From Eubacteriales bacterium (GTDB taxonomy: Bacteria; Bacillota; Clostridia; Saccharofermentanales; DTU023), in NCBI GenBank assembly GCA_030532065.1, contig JAUNLW010000001.1, positions 368,132-432,131 on the forward strand: a DNA stretch of 64,000 nt, read 5' to 3'. The notes under the pieces were generated by a model. That model did no database searches. It was not told where the DNA came from and worked only from the letters and a program-made list of their open reading frames with translations. The stretch's first letter is position 1. Each line of letters opens with the position of its first letter. This document shows positions 1-6,704 of the stretch, piece after piece. The translations under genes were made by a program, and so were the position numbers.

Positions 1-1
1 C

Positions 2-886
2 GAAGATCTGCTGGTTCTTTGTGAAATGGTGGAAGAAGAACCTGAACAGCAACTGATTCAGGAGCTGGTCAAGTCAGAAACTCTCTGGCTTAAGCAGTTG
101 GGCGAGCTGGAAATGGAAACTTACTTCACCGATCCCATGGATACCAAAGAAGCGATCCTGACACTCCACGCCGGCGCTGGTGGGACTGAAGCTTGCGACT
201 GGGTTTCCATGCTTTTCAGGATGTACCAGCGTTGGGCAGAACAACATGAGCTGAGCCTAAAGATCTATGACAGTGTGGACGGGGAAGAAGCGGGCTATAA
301 GAGTATTTCTTTTGGTGTTAACGGGGATTATGCCTATGGGCGTCTTAAGCACGAAATGGGTGTACACCGTTTGGTCAGGATCTCACCCTTTGATTCAAGT
401 GGACGGCGTCATACTTCTTTTGCGTCTCTAGAAGTGCTGCCGCAGCTGGATAAAGACATTCAGATCGACATCAATCCGGATGACTTGCGAATTGACTATT
501 ACCGTTCTTCCGGGGCCGGTGGCCAACACGTTAATAAGACCTCTTCCGCGGTGCGGATAACTCATATACCGACCAACACGGTAGCGGCCTGCCAAAACGA
601 GCGCTCACAGATCCAAAACCGGGAAGCTGCCATGCAGTTGCTCAAGTCCAAGCTCTATAGCCTGGCTAAAGCTAAGCAACTGGAGCATATTGAAGATCTG
701 AAGGGTGAACAGAAAGACATTGCCTGGGGCAACCAGATCCGCTCTTATGTATTTTGCCCTTACACCTTGGTCAAGGATACGCGTACCGGATATCAAACGT
801 CGGACATAGATGCCGTGATGGACGGAGATATAGATCCCTTTATCCTGGCTATGCTGATTAAAGCTTCGAAGGAGGCAGAGCATTAA
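2..886 (+). CDS. prfB: Peptide chain release factor 2 (5' end cut by window edge)
   Basis: Class I release factor that recognises UGA and UAA stop codons and triggers peptidyl-tRNA hydrolysis on the ribosome. The frame is open from base 2, so the gene begins upstream; about 294 residues are visible against about 365 in full-length RF2. The missing part is the N-terminal helical domain, including the region where many prfB genes carry a programmed frameshift, so that cannot be judged. Visible hallmarks are SPFDSSGRRHTSFASLEV, which contains the SPF tripeptide typical of RF2 rather than RF1 (PxT), and the catalytic GGQ in SSGAGGQHVNKT. The stop codon is followed one base later by the nadD-yqeK start, and the Shine-Dalgarno GGAGG of the next gene lies inside prfB, so the two are probably co-transcribed. 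Confidence 0.97.
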   Translation, partial: EDLLVLCEMVEEEPEQQLIQELVKSETLWLKQLGELEMETYFTDPMDTKEAILTLHAGAGGTEACDWVSMLFRMYQRWAEQHELSLKIYDSVDGEEAGYKSISFGVNGDYAYGRLKHEMGVHRLVRISPFDSSGRRHTSFASLEVLPQLDKDIQIDINPDDLRIDYYRSSGAGGQHVNKTSSAVRITHIPTNTVAACQNERSQIQNREAAMQLLKSKLYSLAKAKQLEHIEDLKGEQKDIAWGNQIRSYVFCPYTLVKDTRTGYQTSDIDAVMDGDIDPFILAMLIKASKEAEH

Positions 887-887
887 G

Positions 888-2117
888 ATGCGAGCAAAAA
901 TTGCGATCTTTGGAGGTAGCTTTGACCCCTTCCATTTGGGGCATAGAAAGATAATCGAGGCGGCACAGGCGGCTAAGAAGTACGATGAGTTTATCGTTTT
1001 GCCTACCGGCACGCCTGCTTATAAGGACAGAGCTCTCAGCCCGGCGACTTACCGCTTTGCCACTACCAAAGCCGGTTTAGAGGGTCTTGATGGAATTACT
1101 ATCAGCACTCTGGAGTTAGAGTCCAGTGATGAGATCAGCTATACAGCGGATACGCTAATAGAGATAAAGAAGCTGGCTCAGCGCAAGTACGGTCATGATT
1201 TTCAGCTTTATCTGATTTACGGCTCGGATGCTTTGGACAGTTTTGCCTATTGGTATAAGCCGCGTGAGATCCTCCAAGAGGCAAAACTTCAGATCGCTCT
1301 TAGAGGTAAGGACGCTCAGCAGGCGGAGCATTATCAGGCGAAGGCAGAGCAGCTTATGGCTGAGTTTGGCGGCAAGATCAGCTTTTTCGCCATGCCGGCC
1401 TACGAGCTTTCCTCAAGCGAATTAAGGCTGGACCTGGTTAAAGGTAAAGTAAAGGATAAGTTCTACCCACCTGCTACCGCAGCTTTTTTACGTGAAAATA
1501 GACCTTATATTTTCGCGCACGAATACCAGGCATTACCGGCAGAGACACATCGACTCTTTCGGCGTTATGAGCAGGCCATCTGGTTTCAAATGTCCGAGGA
1601 GCGTAGGATCCACTCTGTAAATGTAGCTATGTTCGCTCTACATTTGGCTAACCTATACCGCGTAGATACCTCAACTGCCTTCCTCGCCGGTTTGCTGCAC
1701 GATGCCTGTAAACACTTCCCTTATGGGAAACAGCTGGATTTCATTAAGGAAAGTGGCTTTGACTATCCCGTAAATCCGTCGATAGCACATGGACCAGCTT
1801 CCGCCTATTGGATAAAAAAAGAATTAGGCGTGACCGATCCGGACATTCTCAATGCCGTCTGCTATCACACTACCGGCCGCCCGTCCATGTCAGCCCTGGA
1901 GAAGATCGTCTATTTGTCAGATAAGCTGGAATTTGGTCGTGACTACAAAGACCTGGAGCCAATCCGGCAAGTGGTCTATCAGGATCTGGATAAGGGACTT
2001 GCTCTGTGTGTGCAGGATGTGGCCAAGGCTCTAGAACGTAAAGGTGCCAGCCAGCATATTCTTACTATGGGCCTTATAGAAGAGCTGAAGGAACGAAAGT
2101 TACTTACCAACAATTAA
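888..2117 (+). CDS. nadD: Fusion of nicotinate-nucleotide adenylyltransferase (NadD) and YqeK-type HD hydrolase
   Basis: A 409-residue protein joining two normally separate enzymes. Residues 1-200 are NadD, which adenylates nicotinate mononucleotide in NAD synthesis. Evidence is the nucleotidyltransferase signature GGSFDPFHLGH (residues 9-19), YGSDALDSF and the C-terminal SSSELR. Residues 210-409 are an HD-domain protein of the YqeK family, whose members hydrolyse diadenosine tetraphosphate. Evidence is His242, the HD pair at 271-272 in LLHDACKHF, CYHTTGR and LEKIVYLSDKLE. In many Firmicutes nadD, yqeK and rsfS are adjacent separate genes; here the first two are one reading frame and rsfS follows, so the context fits. 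The ATG has GGAGG about 10 bases upstream. The fusion could couple NAD synthesis with Ap4A clearance, but that is inference. Confidence 0.93.
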   Translation: MRAKIAIFGGSFDPFHLGHRKIIEAAQAAKKYDEFIVLPTGTPAYKDRALSPATYRFATTKAGLEGLDGITISTLELESSDEISYTADTLIEIKKLAQRKYGHDFQLYLIYGSDALDSFAYWYKPREILQEAKLQIALRGKDAQQAEHYQAKAEQLMAEFGGKISFFAMPAYELSSSELRLDLVKGKVKDKFYPPATAAFLRENRPYIFAHEYQALPAETHRLFRRYEQAIWFQMSEERRIHSVNVAMFALHLANLYRVDTSTAFLAGLLHDACKHFPYGKQLDFIKESGFDYPVNPSIAHGPASAYWIKKELGVTDPDILNAVCYHTTGRPSMSALEKIVYLSDKLEFGRDYKDLEPIRQVVYQDLDKGLALCVQDVAKALERKGASQHILTMGLIEELKERKLLTNN

Positions 2118-2137
2118 TGTTACAATATTAAAAATGC

Positions 2138-2160
2138 CTGGTCAGTAATGATCTGACCAG
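2138..2160 (+). promoter_or_regulatory. Hairpin directly upstream of the rsfS ribosome binding site
   Basis: Perfect 8-bp inverted repeat CTGGTCAG / CTGACCAG with a 7-base loop. It ends one base before the CTTAGGAGG ribosome binding site of rsfS. No U-run follows, so it is not a classical terminator. It may be an mRNA stabiliser or processing site; the function is not shown by sequence. Confidence 0.5.
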
Positions 2161-2178
2161 CTTAGGAGGAATTTATAA

Positions 2179-2559
2179 ATGGCCTTAAACAGCCGTGAAT
2201 TAAGTGAATTTGTCTTACATATTTTAGATGAGAAAAAAGCTGACGATCTAAGCTGCATTCCGGTAGCCGAAAAAACCAGCTTAGCTGATTATTTTGTCAT
2301 GGCGTCGGCTAATACTCCCACCCATGTCAAAGCGCTGGCAGATGAAGTAATCTACAGGCTTAAGCAAGACTATGACATTCAACCTTTAGGTGTGGAAGGC
2401 TTTGAGACAGGACGTTGGGTGCTGGTGGACCTGGGCTCAGTAATCGTCCATATCATGCATAAGCAAGAACGCTCCTTCTATAATTTGGAAAAGTTCTGGG
2501 AAGGAAAAGAAGGAGAAAATCTCAGCCCCCTGGACAAGAAGAACCAGGCAGACGTCTAA
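2179..2559 (+). CDS. rsfS: Ribosomal silencing factor RsfS
   Basis: A 126-residue member of the RsfS/YbeB/Iojap family. It binds ribosomal protein uL14 on the large subunit and blocks subunit joining when nutrients are scarce. Family features are ADYFVMASANTPTHVKALAD near residues 35-54 and GRWVLVDLGSVIVHIMH near residues 88-104; the length is typical. A strong AGGAGG lies 8-9 bases before the ATG. The location after nadD-yqeK is the usual Firmicute arrangement. An 8-bp hairpin sits just upstream of the ribosome binding site. Confidence 0.95.
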   Translation: MALNSRELSEFVLHILDEKKADDLSCIPVAEKTSLADYFVMASANTPTHVKALADEVIYRLKQDYDIQPLGVEGFETGRWVLVDLGSVIVHIMHKQERSFYNLEKFWEGKEGENLSPLDKKNQADV

Positions 2560-2642
2560 ATTGTCGCAGTTTGTCGACAATTCACTAATACTTGCCCGCC
2601 CAAATCTGTCCTTACCCTCCAAACTGAGGGTGAGGATTTTTT

Positions 2643-3473
2643 ATGGCAAAAAAACAGAGAAAAACTAAAGTGTGGTCGGTCCAGAAAACCAGTCCGCGAT
2701 CAGAATCAGTTAGAATGCAGGCTCCAAAAACCAGCTACTGGCCGGCAGAGCTACAAGACGCCTCCTACAGTCAGGACAGCTCGGCTAGAGGCTATCATGC
2801 CAAGAAGCTCAGTGATGACTGGCAATATTATCTTTTAATTGGCAGTATGTTGTTACTGCTCTGGGTACTCAGCCGCTATGCTTTAATGAGCAGGTCGGGT
2901 GAGCGCTTTGCGCCCGCAGAAGAAAATCTGGCTTTCGCTCAGAACAAGAATAGCTTGGAGGCAGCAGAAGCAAGTCACGCAACTGCTGTTTATGATAGAA
3001 ATATTGAGAATCTTACTGAAAGCTCTGCCCCGGCTCTCATGTGGGTATACATCTCTGGCCAGGTGCAAAAGCCAGGAGTTTATCAAGTGGCTCCAGGCAG
3101 CATTGTTAATGATCTGGTGCTGTTAGCTGGCGGCCTAACACCCGAGGCCGAAACTGCACAGGTAAATTTAGCTGCCTTGCTCAGCCCTCATTCTCAGATC
3201 CACATTGGAGCAGAAGGAGAAGCGCCTGGCGCAGATTATTTACAGGATAAGAGCCAGTTTGTATCAGTAGAATCAGGTGGAGCTGTTTCACTAAATTACG
3301 CCAGTAAGGAAGAGCTTATGACCATACCTGGTATCGGGCCGGCGACGGCTGAAGCGATCATACGCTATCGTGAAAGCCTGACAGGAGAGATGAGCCTGGA
3401 GGACTTGCTCCAGGTGCCGGGCATTAAGGAAAAAAGATTCGAGCAGATCAGGCCTAACCTAACACTGCCTTGA
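2643..3473 (+). CDS. comEA: ComEA-like membrane-anchored DNA-binding protein (SLBB plus helix-hairpin-helix)
   Basis: A 276-residue protein with the domain order of ComEA, the surface DNA receptor of natural transformation. It has a basic N-terminus of about 60 residues, one transmembrane segment (about 61-80, YYLLIGSMLLLLWVLSRYAL) and an extracellular low-complexity stretch. An SLBB domain follows (about 132-190, containing SGQVQKPGVYQVAPGS), then a C-terminal tandem helix-hairpin-helix (about 215-276, with IPGIGPATAEAII and VPGIKEKR). The cytoplasmic N-terminal extension is longer than in Bacillus ComEA. No comEB/comEC is visible nearby, so competence cannot be claimed; some ComEA-like proteins only bind DNA. 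GAGGG/GTGAGG lies before the ATG and overlaps a small inverted repeat ACCCTC/GAGGGT that could mask it. Confidence 0.85.
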   Translation: MAKKQRKTKVWSVQKTSPRSESVRMQAPKTSYWPAELQDASYSQDSSARGYHAKKLSDDWQYYLLIGSMLLLLWVLSRYALMSRSGERFAPAEENLAFAQNKNSLEAAEASHATAVYDRNIENLTESSAPALMWVYISGQVQKPGVYQVAPGSIVNDLVLLAGGLTPEAETAQVNLAALLSPHSQIHIGAEGEAPGADYLQDKSQFVSVESGGAVSLNYASKEELMTIPGIGPATAEAIIRYRESLTGEMSLEDLLQVPGIKEKRFEQIRPNLTLP

Positions 3474-3566
3474 TAATCTTTGCTTAAAATAATGACAAAA
3501 CCTCGCCAGGAAGTATTTTAACGGGAAACTGGACGGGAAATTCTGCTATACCACGATCGTGCATCG

Positions 3567-3600
3567 AAAATAAAAAACGTAACCGTTGCGGCTACGAGTT
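3567..3600 (-). terminator. Rho-independent terminator of tRNA-Pro(CGG)
   Basis: On the minus strand the stem CGTAGCCG, loop CAA, stem CGGTTACG is followed by a T-run. The plus-strand reading also ends in TTTT, so it may act in both directions and serve the end of comEA. The same stem recurs after the second tRNA-Pro gene near 59.95 kb. Confidence 0.8.
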
Positions 3601-3607
3601 TTACATA

Positions 3608-3683
3608 TGGTCGGAGTGACTGGACTCGAACCAGCGGCCTCTTGCTCCCGAAGCAAGCGCTCTACCACCTGAGCTACACCCCG
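3608..3683 (-). tRNA. tRNA-Pro (anticodon CGG)
   Basis: A complete cloverleaf on the minus strand. The acceptor CGGGGTG pairs with CACTCCG, the discriminator base is A and CCA is encoded. The anticodon arm CTTGC-TTCGGGA-GCAAG gives CGG, which reads CCG. The T-arm is CTGG-TTCGAGT-CCAG. It is a close paralogue of the tRNA-Pro(GGG) gene at the other end of the window, and the duplicated block includes the terminator. Confidence 0.96.
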
Positions 3684-3695
3684 AAACTGAAAGAG

Positions 3696-3724
3696 ATTGT
3701 AGCTTTTTATCCATTGAAAAGCAA
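3696..3724 (-). promoter_or_regulatory. Promoter of tRNA-Pro(CGG)
   Basis: Minus strand -35 TTGCTT (3719-3724), 17-base spacer, -10 TACAAT (3696-3701), ending 12 bases before the tRNA. Its -35 box overlaps the -35 box of the divergent thyA promoter. Confidence 0.7.
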
Positions 3725-3742
3725 GGCACTTTTACGCATAAT
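3714..3742 (+). promoter_or_regulatory. Promoter of the thyA-folA-methyltransferase operon
   Basis: -35 TTGAAA (3714-3719), 17-base spacer, -10 CATAAT (3737-3742), about 40 bases before the thyA ATG. It overlaps the divergent tRNA promoter, so both probably cannot be occupied at once. Confidence 0.65.
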
Positions 3743-3782
3743 CAATTCACTAAGGCTAAAAGTGAAGGGGAAAGAGCAAGTT

Positions 3783-4610
3783 ATGAGTAAAGCAGATCAG
3801 ATTTTCAAGGCCACCTGCCGTAAAATTCTTGAAGAAGGCTGCTGGCAGGGAGAGAAGGTAAGAGCTGTTTGGCCAGACGGTGAGCCAGCAAGAGCAAAAA
3901 AGATCTTTGCAGTTGTCAACCGCTATGACCTTCAAGAAGAATTTCCTATTCTGACTTTGCGTAAAGTCCCATTGACCAACTGTGTTGATGAACTTTTGTG
4001 GATCTGGCAGAAAAAATCAAATCTGGTGTCTGATTTGAAGTCAGGTGTCTGGGATGCCTGGCAGCTGGAGGATGGCAGCATTGGCAAGGCCTATGGCTAT
4101 CAACTGGGTAAAAAGACTAACTACCGTGATGGCAGTTATGACCAGGTTGATCGCCTGTTAAAAGATCTACGAGAGAACCCTGACAGTCGTCGCCTGATCT
4201 GCAATATGTATAACATAGATGACTTGCCGGGGATGGCACTTTATCCCTGCGCTTACTCCATGACTTTCCACGTGGACAACGGCAAGTTGTCTGGCCTGCT
4301 TAATCAACGCAGCCAAGACATGCTGGTAGCAAACGGTTGGAATGTGACCCAATATGCCATCCTGCTCCATATGTTGGCCCAGGCCTCTGACCTGGAACCA
4401 GGTGAGCTGGTCCACGTGATCGCAGACGCGCACATCTATGACCGCCATATCCCCATGATTGAGGAACTGTTGGAGCGAAAAGAATACCCGGCGCCTCAGC
4501 TGGTGATAAACCCGCTGATTAAAGACTTTTATGATTTCAAACCGGAGCATTTCAAATTGATTAACTACCAATATGGCCCAGCGCTGGGTCATATACCGGT
4601 GGCTATTTAG
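3783..4610 (+). CDS. thyA: Thymidylate synthase (ThyA type)
   Basis: A 275-residue folate-dependent enzyme that methylates dUMP to dTMP and yields dihydrofolate. The catalytic cysteine lies in LYPCAYSM (Cys156). The neighbouring GLLNQRSQDMLVANGWN matches the phosphate/dUMP-binding region, and HIYDRH the C-terminal part. The frame is open further upstream through the tRNA gene, but translation must start at the ATG at 3783, preceded by AAGGGG; the earlier codons would lie in or before the promoter. It is followed by folA, which recycles the dihydrofolate product, and this functional pairing supports both calls. Confidence 0.96.
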   Translation: MSKADQIFKATCRKILEEGCWQGEKVRAVWPDGEPARAKKIFAVVNRYDLQEEFPILTLRKVPLTNCVDELLWIWQKKSNLVSDLKSGVWDAWQLEDGSIGKAYGYQLGKKTNYRDGSYDQVDRLLKDLRENPDSRRLICNMYNIDDLPGMALYPCAYSMTFHVDNGKLSGLLNQRSQDMLVANGWNVTQYAILLHMLAQASDLEPGELVHVIADAHIYDRHIPMIEELLERKEYPAPQLVINPLIKDFYDFKPEHFKLINYQYGPALGHIPVAI

Positions 4611-4632
4611 TAATACAAAGAGGTAAATGACG

Positions 4633-5139
4633 ATGCGAGCAATTGTGGCAATAGATCAGAATTTCGGTATAGGAGCGGGTGGGCAGCTGCTCCAACCTAT
4701 CTCACGCGACCTGAAGCGCTTCAAAAAGCTAACGATGGGAGGAGTTCTCATCTATGGTTCCAGGACTTTACTGACCTTTCCCAGGCAACAACCGCTGCCA
4801 GGTCGCAAAAACCTTATCTTATCCCGTAAACTGGCCGCCGATGCTGTCCCTGGAGCAGAGATTTTTCCTTCTTTACCGGCCTGCCTCTCGCGCGTGCAGG
4901 AACTGAAAACAGAAGGCTACTCTGAAGATCAAATCTGGGTTATCGGTGGGGCGAGTATCTACGAGTTGTTACTGCCCTACGTAGATCAGGTTTCTCTAAC
5001 GCGTATTGATAATGTCTACCAGGCAGAGGTTTATTTTCCAGACTTGGGCCAGTCAGACTTTAGCTGCGTGGAAGTAGGCGATTGGCTGGAGGAAGATGGT
5101 ATTCGCTTCCGTTATGAGGAGTGGGAGAGGATAGGCTAA
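4633..5139 (+). CDS. folA: Dihydrofolate reductase, divergent active-site loop
   Basis: Reduces dihydrofolate to tetrahydrofolate with NADPH. It is about 168 residues, near the family length. Recognisable parts are the N-terminal AIVAIDQNFGIG, the acidic residue in SRDLKRFKKLTMG (matching E. coli Asp27), LPGRKNLILSR (matching Arg57) and VIGGASIYELLLP. Unusual: the segment where most homologues have LPW is LLQ, so the near-invariant Trp is missing, and the following GR(K/H)T is GSRT. The ATG at 4627 lies only 4 bases after AGAGG; the ATG at 4633 has proper spacing and is preferred. It sits 22 bases after thyA, which supplies its substrate. Confidence 0.88.
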   Translation: MRAIVAIDQNFGIGAGGQLLQPISRDLKRFKKLTMGGVLIYGSRTLLTFPRQQPLPGRKNLILSRKLAADAVPGAEIFPSLPACLSRVQELKTEGYSEDQIWVIGGASIYELLLPYVDQVSLTRIDNVYQAEVYFPDLGQSDFSCVEVGDWLEEDGIRFRYEEWERIG

Positions 5140-5142
5140 GTT

Positions 5143-6231
5143 ATGAAAGAGGAGCATCCGAAAAACAGGATTCGCGAACTATTGCTGAGCGATCAGGCAT
5201 TACTTAAGCAATATCCGCTTAAAGCGGAAGATATGCGATTAGTAAAAACACGCCAGGCTTTTATCCGCAAGAGAAGACAGATGGCAGAAGTCCCGAGCCT
5301 GTTCCTTTGGCAGACGGACCAACGCCCAGCTCCACTCCTGTTTCTGGATTTGTCCTACAACGGACTGAGTGGCAGTCGTCTTACCGCTCTAAGACCAGCT
5401 CAAGATAATCAACCTTTTACGGAGGCTGACCTGGCTCTTTTACTGGCAGATGGTTTTGACTACTGGGATTTCCTCTATGATCTGGAACTCATATTGCCCT
5501 TGCGCGAGGGAGAGCCAGACCTCACTTACCATAATCACCGTGCGGAAAGACGGCCCTACTATGATGGAAAGAAAATTGGTGAGGCGGCCGTCTATTACTT
5601 CAAACGTCTTGAAATGAGGGCCAACACCATAGCTATTCCTTATCAGGATTTCCTCTTACTTGTTACTTGCGACCAAAAGGCTGAGCTTATTGAAAAGGCG
5701 AATTTTCTTAGCGCCGGTCAGGCGCCAGAAAATTTATCGGATTTCTTTGTACTATCAGCTTTAAACCTTGTGGACGAACAAGGTCTCTATCGTCCTGAGC
5801 GCTGGTCAAATAGCGTAAGTGACTTTGATCTGGCCTATCCGCCCTTGCTGCTAGAGGCAGGGAAGCAGGTCAGGGAATATTTTGCGCTCAAGCGGCAGGA
5901 CTTTGATTTGCCCTTACTGATTGACCAGGGCACAGATTTCCAGGTTGCCGTATGGCGAGAACTGGCCAGGATACCTTATGGTGAAACGATCAGCTACGGC
6001 GATCTGGCAGAGCGAGTAAGGCCGGACAGCCCCGAGCCTAAACACTATGCCAGGGCTTGTGGCGGCGCTTTAAATGCCAATCCTTTACCAATATTTCTCC
6101 CTTGCCATCGGGTAATCGGTCAAGCAGGAGAACTGGTTGGCTTCGGAGGAGGCGTGTCTGTTAAGGAAAAATTATTGAATTTAGAATTGCTTTATGGCTC
6201 TGTCATGGAAACAAAAATTAGTAAAGCTTGA
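5143..6231 (+). CDS. O6-methylguanine-DNA methyltransferase domain fused to an unassigned N-terminal region
   Basis: A 362-residue protein. About residues 232-350 form a complete Ogt/MGMT catalytic module. It has the linker KQVREYFALKRQDFDLPL, the helix-turn-helix region FQVAVWRELARIPYGETISYGDL and the suicidal cysteine Cys321 in LPCHRVIG, followed by GFGGG. Such enzymes remove alkyl groups from O6-alkylguanine by transferring them to the cysteine. Residues 1-230 are not recognised. They are rich in Leu, Asp, Tyr and Arg, with RKRRQ near 42-46 and the segment GKKIGEAAVYYFKRLEMR, but show no membrane segment or metal-binding cluster such as Ada carries. The ATG follows folA by 3 bases, so it is the third gene of the thyA operon. 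Its TGA overlaps the -35 box of the next tRNA promoter. Confidence 0.88.
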   Translation: MKEEHPKNRIRELLLSDQALLKQYPLKAEDMRLVKTRQAFIRKRRQMAEVPSLFLWQTDQRPAPLLFLDLSYNGLSGSRLTALRPAQDNQPFTEADLALLLADGFDYWDFLYDLELILPLREGEPDLTYHNHRAERRPYYDGKKIGEAAVYYFKRLEMRANTIAIPYQDFLLLVTCDQKAELIEKANFLSAGQAPENLSDFFVLSALNLVDEQGLYRPERWSNSVSDFDLAYPPLLLEAGKQVREYFALKRQDFDLPLLIDQGTDFQVAVWRELARIPYGETISYGDLAERVRPDSPEPKHYARACGGALNANPLPIFLPCHRVIGQAGELVGFGGGVSVKEKLLNLELLYGSVMETKISKA

Positions 6232-6257
6232 CAAAGTCTAAAGGTCATCCCTATAAT
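6228..6257 (+). promoter_or_regulatory. Consensus promoter of the His-Gln-Lys tRNA cluster
   Basis: Perfect -35 TTGACA (6228-6233), 18-base spacer, perfect -10 TATAAT (6252-6257). The -35 box overlaps the stop codon of the methyltransferase gene. This is one of the strongest-looking promoters in the window, as expected for tRNA. Confidence 0.92.
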
Positions 6258-6285
6258 GCTAGACGTGCTAAAAATTGCTGGTCAC

Positions 6286-6363
6286 GGTGGGATTAGCTCA
6301 GTTGGTTAGAGTGCCAGGTTGTGGCCCTGGAGGTCATGGGTTCGAATCCCATATTCCACCCCA
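6286..6363 (+). tRNA. tRNA-His (GTG)
   Basis: Anticodon arm CCAGG-TTGTGGC-CCTGG gives GTG. The acceptor GTGGGAT pairs with ATTCCAC. The extra G at position -1 faces C73, the identity mark of tRNA-His. CCA is encoded. Confidence 0.97.
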
Positions 6364-6380
6364 CTTTTAGCAAAAGACAT

Positions 6381-6455
6381 TGGGATGTCGCCAAGCGGTA
6401 AGGCACTGGACTTTGACTCCAGCATTCGTAGGTTCGAATCCTGCCATCCCAGCCA
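6381..6455 (+). tRNA. tRNA-Gln (TTG)
   Basis: Acceptor TGGGATG/CATCCCA, anticodon arm CTGGA-CTTTGAC-TCCAG giving TTG, encoded CCA. Second gene of the cluster, directly abutting tRNA-Lys with no spacer. Confidence 0.97.
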
Positions 6456-6531
6456 GATCCACTAGCTCAGCCGGTAGAGCATCTGACTTTTAATCAGGGG
6501 GTCGGGGGTTCGAATCCCCCGTGGGTCACCA
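6456..6531 (+). tRNA. tRNA-Lys (TTT)
   Basis: Acceptor GATCCAC/GTGGGTC, anticodon arm TCTGA-CTTTTAA-TCAGG giving TTT, T-arm GGGGG-TTCGAAT-CCCCC, encoded CCA. It starts on the base after the CCA of tRNA-Gln. Confidence 0.97.
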
Positions 6532-6536
6532 GAAAG

Positions 6537-6565
6537 CCTCGTAGGTATACACTTACGAGGTTTTT
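6537..6565 (+). terminator. Terminator of the His-Gln-Lys tRNA cluster
   Basis: Stem CCTCGTA / TACGAGG with a 10-base loop, followed by TTTTT. Confidence 0.9.
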
Positions 6566-6704
6566 CATTTAGCTTACTTATTGAGAATAAAAAGTTCTCA
6601 TTTCAAGGAAAGCTGACAGCCGTGGTGTCAGAAGCCCGTCTGCTGGCTCTTCGCTTAGGATCCGTGCTAAAATAAACTGAATTTGTACTGTTAAAGGAGT
6701 CTGT

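Noticed and set aside
605-1012. 135-codon minus-strand frame across prfB and nadD
   Set aside because: Spans two well-supported genes on the other strand and lacks any domain or start signal.
3642-3782. In-frame N-terminal extension of thyA reading back into tRNA-Pro(CGG)
   Set aside because: It translates the antisense of a tRNA gene and lies upstream of the promoter; a matching peptide appears before the metallo-hydrolase at 60018 only because the tRNA genes are paralogues.
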